A program made the position numbers and the translations under genes. Under the pieces are notes generated by a model that worked only from the letters and a program-made list of their open reading frames with translations, did no database searches and was not told where the DNA came from. Positions 5,454-8,649 of a stretch of DNA of 8,649 nucleotides are shown one piece after another (within the stretch, counting starts at the first letter, position 1; each line of letters opens with the position of its first letter). The stretch lies in NCBI GenBank assembly GCA_025357975.1, contig JANYKY010000187.1:1-8649 (forward strand), read 5' to 3'. The DNA is from Gemmatimonadaceae bacterium. GTDB lineage: Bacteria; Gemmatimonadota; Gemmatimonadetes; Gemmatimonadales; Gemmatimonadaceae.

Positions 5454-8168
5454 ATGAACGGCGTCCCCGAACGTCTCGCTTTGTCCCTCGCCGACCGCTA
5501 CGGCATCGAACGCGAGCTCGGCGCCGGCGGCATGGCGACCGTATATCTCGCGCAGGATATCAAGCACGACCGCAAAGTCGCTATCAAGGTGTTGCGGCCT
5601 GAGCTCGCCGCAGTAATTGGTGCGGAGCGCTTCCTCGCCGAGATCAGGACCACCGCAAATCTTCAGCATCCCCACATCCTGCCATTGTTCGATTCGGGCG
5701 CGGCCGACTCGTTCCTCTTTTACGTGATGCCATACGTCGAGGGGATCTCACTCCGCGACCGGATGACGCGCGAGAAGCAGCTGCCGATTAACGAAGCGGT
5801 GCGGATTGCCAGCGAGATCGCGGGCGCGCTCGACTACGCACATCGCCACGGCGTGATTCATCGGGACATCAAGCCCGAGAACATCCTGCTGCACGACGGC
5901 AGCGCCCTCGTGGCCGATTTCGGAATTGCCCTCGCCGCCAGCAAAGCCGGTGGCCGGATGACCGAAACCGGGATGTCGCTTGGCACACCTCAGTACATGA
6001 GCCCCGAGCAGGCAATGGGGGAGCGCGAACTGGACGCGCGCAGTGATATCTACGCGCTCGGCTGCGTGACATACGAGATGCTGACCGGCGAGCCTCCGTT
6101 CACAGGTCCCACCGCGCAGGCAATTGTCGCGAAGGTGATGACCGCTGAACCGGCCGACGCGATCTCGCTCCGGAAGACTATCCCCGAGCATGTGGCGGAG
6201 GCGGTACACACGGCACTGGAGAAGCTGCCAGCCGATCGATTTGCCAGTGCCAAGGCGTTCGCGGATGCGCTCGGCGATGGTGCAAGTGCCGGTACTACGC
6301 GGCGCACGCGAGCCCATGTGACTTCACGGCCGGAAATGCGACCTGTCCGGCCGATGTTGGCCGTGCTGATTGGTGTGGCGGCGCTCGTCGCCGGTGTGCT
6401 CGGTACGATTGCCTTTCGACGACAAAGCGGTGAACCAGCATTGAGTGCCCGCGTGCTCATGCAGTTCAGCGCGGGCCAGCAACTGGCCAGCCTGACCGTG
6501 CCGCTTCCGAGCTTGGCCGCCGCGCCTGATGGATCTGGCGTGCTCTACGCTGGGCCCGGCGTAGACACACGTACTCAGTTCTGGTTCCGGCGCTGGGACC
6601 AGCTGCAGGGCAGGCGGCTCTCCCAATCGCTCGGCGAGGGTTGTTGCGCCACTTTTCCCCCGTCGGGGGACACGATCGCCTACCTCTCTGCGCCCCGCCA
6701 GCTCAACGTGCTGCCGCTGACCGGTGGTGTGCCTGTCACGCTTCCCGACCTCGGGCTGTTGTCGGTGGCTGACTTTGGGGGCGGACTCGATTGGGGCTCC
6801 GACGGCTGGCTGTACGCTATCGGGACGGACGGCTTGCTGCGGATCGACCCGCGCCGTGGAACGAAGAAACTCATCGCACGGCTTGATTCCGCGCGCGGCG
6901 ACCTTGCCTTTTTGTGGCCTCACGTACTTCCAGGCGCGAGAGGGGCATTAGTAACGGTCGTTAACAAGAGGTCGCCGAATGATCCTGAACGCCTTGCGAT
7001 CGGGATTTCGGACTTTGCCACGGGGCGCGTGGAAATTATTCTGCAAGGGGTAAGGGCGATCTACGCGAGCACGGGGTACCTGGTAGCGGTCAAGTCAAAC
7101 GGTGTGCTGTCGGCGATACGTTTCGATGCGCGTACTTTTCGCTCGAGTGGCCCGGCCCGGGAGCTCACGGACACCGTTGCGCTCGGATCGGCCCCCGATC
7201 TCGCGCTTTCTCCGAGTGGGACGCTCACCTACGTGGCTGGTGGTAAAGGAACGTTCCAGACAGTCTGGGTTGACCGAACCGGGACCGGGCGCCCTGTTGG
7301 GGATGCACCTGATCACGTGTCTACCGAGGCGACAACTTTCTCGCCCGACGGCCGACGGCTTGTGCTCTCTATCGGCGGCGGTGACGGCATCATACACCTA
7401 TGGGTGCAGCCGACGGACGGTGGTCCCCGGGTGCGGCTTACCTTCGATGGCAATACCAACATTGGACCATCATGGCGTCCTGGTACCCCTCGCATCTCGT
7501 ACCAGTCCGACCGCGAGACACCAGGATCCGCGAGATTGAGGCTCTATGAACGTGATGCAACGGGCCAGGGCCCAGTCCGTCGCCTTACGACCGGGGACCC
7601 TCGCGCTGTAGGCGGCCACGTCTGGTCGCCCGATGGCAAATGGCTTGTGTTTCGCACCGACAATCAGGAGCCTGGAGCCGGCGACATAATGGCCATCCGG
7701 CCCGGTGTGGACTCCGTGGCGCGTGCGTTGGTGGCCACTCCTGCCGAAGAACTCGCTCCGGCGATCTCGCCCGACGGGCGGTGGCTGGCATACACATCGA
7801 ACGAGTCAGGCCGGCGCGAGGTGTACGTACGTCCCTTTCCTGAAACTGCGGGGGGACGATATCAGATTTCGACGGCGGGCGGTATCGCGCCTGTCTGGAG
7901 CCCGACCGGCCGGGAACTGTTCTTCATAGACGATTCGCAACAGTTGGTCGCGGTTCCCGTGGTTCCCGGTGCATTGTTTTCGGCCGGTCAACCAAAGCCC
8001 CTCTTCTCGGTGGTGAACTATTACACCACCCCCTTTCGTTCCCAGATCACGCCGTCATCCGACGGTCAGCGATTTGTGATGAGCCGTCGGCGAGGTGGAA
8101 CAGATCTCGGGGTCGTCGTGGTCTTCAACTTCCTCGAGGAATTGACGCGCCGAATGGCGGCCAAGTGA
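5454..8168 (+). CDS. Transmembrane Ser/Thr protein kinase with C-terminal TolB/WD40-like beta-propeller
   Basis: 904 aa from ATG 5454; an in-frame GTG at 5412 would add 14 residues. ATG was chosen because related kinases begin a short stretch before LADRY. The PknB-type kinase domain (about 16-273) is complete: glycine loop GAGGMATVY (23-31), Lys45 in VAIK, Glu63 of helix C, HRDIKPEN with Asp138 and Asn143, DFG Asp155, activation segment with GTPQYMSPEQ, and RSDIYALG. A basic linker leads to one membrane helix at about 301-321 (MLAVLIGVAALVAGVLGTIAF). Residues about 335-890 form a periplasmic or extracellular propeller, with repeated blade motifs TFSPDGRRL, WSPDGKWLVF, ISPDGRWLAYTSNESG and WSPTGRELFF. 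The likely job is to sense an outside ligand through the propeller and phosphorylate cytoplasmic targets; ligand and targets are unknown. All catalytic residues are present. Its stop overlaps the next gene's start, indicating an operon. Confidence 0.95.
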   Translation: MNGVPERLALSLADRYGIERELGAGGMATVYLAQDIKHDRKVAIKVLRPELAAVIGAERFLAEIRTTANLQHPHILPLFDSGAADSFLFYVMPYVEGISLRDRMTREKQLPINEAVRIASEIAGALDYAHRHGVIHRDIKPENILLHDGSALVADFGIALAASKAGGRMTETGMSLGTPQYMSPEQAMGERELDARSDIYALGCVTYEMLTGEPPFTGPTAQAIVAKVMTAEPADAISLRKTIPEHVAEAVHTALEKLPADRFASAKAFADALGDGASAGTTRRTRAHVTSRPEMRPVRPMLAVLIGVAALVAGVLGTIAFRRQSGEPALSARVLMQFSAGQQLASLTVPLPSLAAAPDGSGVLYAGPGVDTRTQFWFRRWDQLQGRRLSQSLGEGCCATFPPSGDTIAYLSAPRQLNVLPLTGGVPVTLPDLGLLSVADFGGGLDWGSDGWLYAIGTDGLLRIDPRRGTKKLIARLDSARGDLAFLWPHVLPGARGALVTVVNKRSPNDPERLAIGISDFATGRVEIILQGVRAIYASTGYLVAVKSNGVLSAIRFDARTFRSSGPARELTDTVALGSAPDLALSPSGTLTYVAGGKGTFQTVWVDRTGTGRPVGDAPDHVSTEATTFSPDGRRLVLSIGGGDGIIHLWVQPTDGGPRVRLTFDGNTNIGPSWRPGTPRISYQSDRETPGSARLRLYERDATGQGPVRRLTTGDPRAVGGHVWSPDGKWLVFRTDNQEPGAGDIMAIRPGVDSVARALVATPAEELAPAISPDGRWLAYTSNESGRREVYVRPFPETAGGRYQISTAGGIAPVWSPTGRELFFIDDSQQLVAVPVVPGALFSAGQPKPLFSVVNYYTTPFRSQITPSSDGQRFVMSRRRGGTDLGVVVVFNFLEELTRRMAAK

Positions 8169-8649
8169 GGTATGACTTCAGGCGGTTTTACACTGGCGTA
8201 GCTGCGGCAGTCATTGTCACGATTTTCTGCGCCGCTCGGACATGGAACAGGCCATCTCCGGGCGACGAGGTCAGTTCGATCGCAACGGCTTACATGCGCG
8301 CGAGCACTGATTACAATCCCGAGTCCGCTCCTTCCGACACCGGCTGGATGGCTCCTCTTGCGAGCCGCATTACCGACAACACCCCGACAGCGCTTTCGAG
8401 ATGGCAACGCTACCAGGATCATGTTCTCGAGACTTTGAATCGTCTGGACACCGCAGCTCTCATCGGTAAGCCAGAGTGGATCACATACGGCGTCCTCCGC
8501 GGATCGCTCGAATCGAGCATCGGAACACGCATTTGCCGCCAGGAGCTGTGGGGTGTCAGTTCCTATGTGAATGGGTGGCAGAACAGATACAGCGACGTCT
8601 TTGGACAGCAGCGCATGGGGACTCCTGCCCGCCGGGCAGCGGCGCTTTC
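8165..8649 (+). CDS. DUF885-family secreted protein, 3' end outside window
   Basis: GTG at 8165 overlaps the kinase stop (GTGA), giving 161 open codons to the window edge. Residues 5-25 form a signal or anchor segment (FRRFYTGVAAAVIVTIFCAA). Cys22 is not in a good lipobox. The mature part matches the N-terminal pattern of DUF885: a helix RWQRYQDHVLETLNRLD (79-95), LTYE-like ITYGVLRGSLESSI (106-119), then ICRQELWGVSSYVNGWQ (123-139) and QRMGTPARRAAAL at the edge. DUF885 proteins are large (about 550-600 aa), and many carry an HExxH motif further on and are considered metallopeptidase relatives; that part is not in the window. Four-base overlap and the lack of a separate strong ribosome binding site suggest translation coupled to the kinase. 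Confidence 0.8.
   Translation, partial: MRYDFRRFYTGVAAAVIVTIFCAARTWNRPSPGDEVSSIATAYMRASTDYNPESAPSDTGWMAPLASRITDNTPTALSRWQRYQDHVLETLNRLDTAALIGKPEWITYGVLRGSLESSIGTRICRQELWGVSSYVNGWQNRYSDVFGQQRMGTPARRAAAL

Noticed and set aside
5748..6923. Long minus-strand open frames inside the kinase
   Set aside because: They are antisense to conserved kinase and propeller motifs, and the translations are low-complexity Arg/Gly/Pro-rich.

Overview
The window (about 60% GC) looks like chromosomal DNA from a soil-type bacterium of the Gemmatimonadota or a close relative. The main clue is a Ser/Thr kinase with one membrane helix and a C-terminal TolB/WD40-like beta-propeller. Secreted M28 and DUF885 peptidase-family proteins and small SnoaL/DUF4440 proteins fit the same picture. 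The taxonomic call is inference from gene style only. No RNA gene, integrase, transposase or CRISPR array was seen.

Layout. Everything from 1 to 5266 lies on the minus strand and is read right to left: a six-helix M50-like membrane metallopeptidase (5266-4541), a truncated SnoaL-like fragment (4363-4073), an intact exported SnoaL/DUF4440 protein (3991-3527), the remains of a receptor-type Ser/Thr kinase (3518-2761), a metallo-beta-lactamase-fold hydrolase broken by an internal deletion (2764-1918), an intact M28 peptidase lipoprotein (1714-464), and the N-terminal third of a proline-iminopeptidase-like alpha/beta hydrolase running off the left edge (295-1). A divergent intergenic region (5267-5453) separates these from a plus-strand pair: an intact kinase-propeller receptor (5454-8168) and, overlapping it by four bases, the start of a DUF885 protein running off the right edge (8165-8649). 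The two edge genes and several start codons were found by translating the sequence directly.

Two themes stand out. First, four complete or partial genes are peptidase-like (S33, M28, M50-like, DUF885). Three of these are secreted or lipid-anchored and one is membrane-embedded, which suggests peptide scavenging or envelope proteolysis, possibly with the kinase as sensor. Second, 1918-4363 is a decaying segment. Three of its four genes carry large deletions that remove catalytic parts (kinase ATP-binding lobe, MBL Asp ligand, both ends of a SnoaL fold), while the genes on both sides look intact. The broken kinase has the same plan as the intact one. Its last codons still overlap the MBL start, so this was probably once a co-transcribed unit.

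The non-coding gap 1715-1917, upstream of the M28 gene, holds two nested sets of short direct repeats: a 23-bp tandem pair with weaker flanking copies, and an 11-bp pair spaced 20 bp apart. They look more like regulator binding sites than random sequence. I found no clear new defence or mobile system. The most novel items are these repeats, the deletion-scarred operon and the M50-like/kinase divergent pair.
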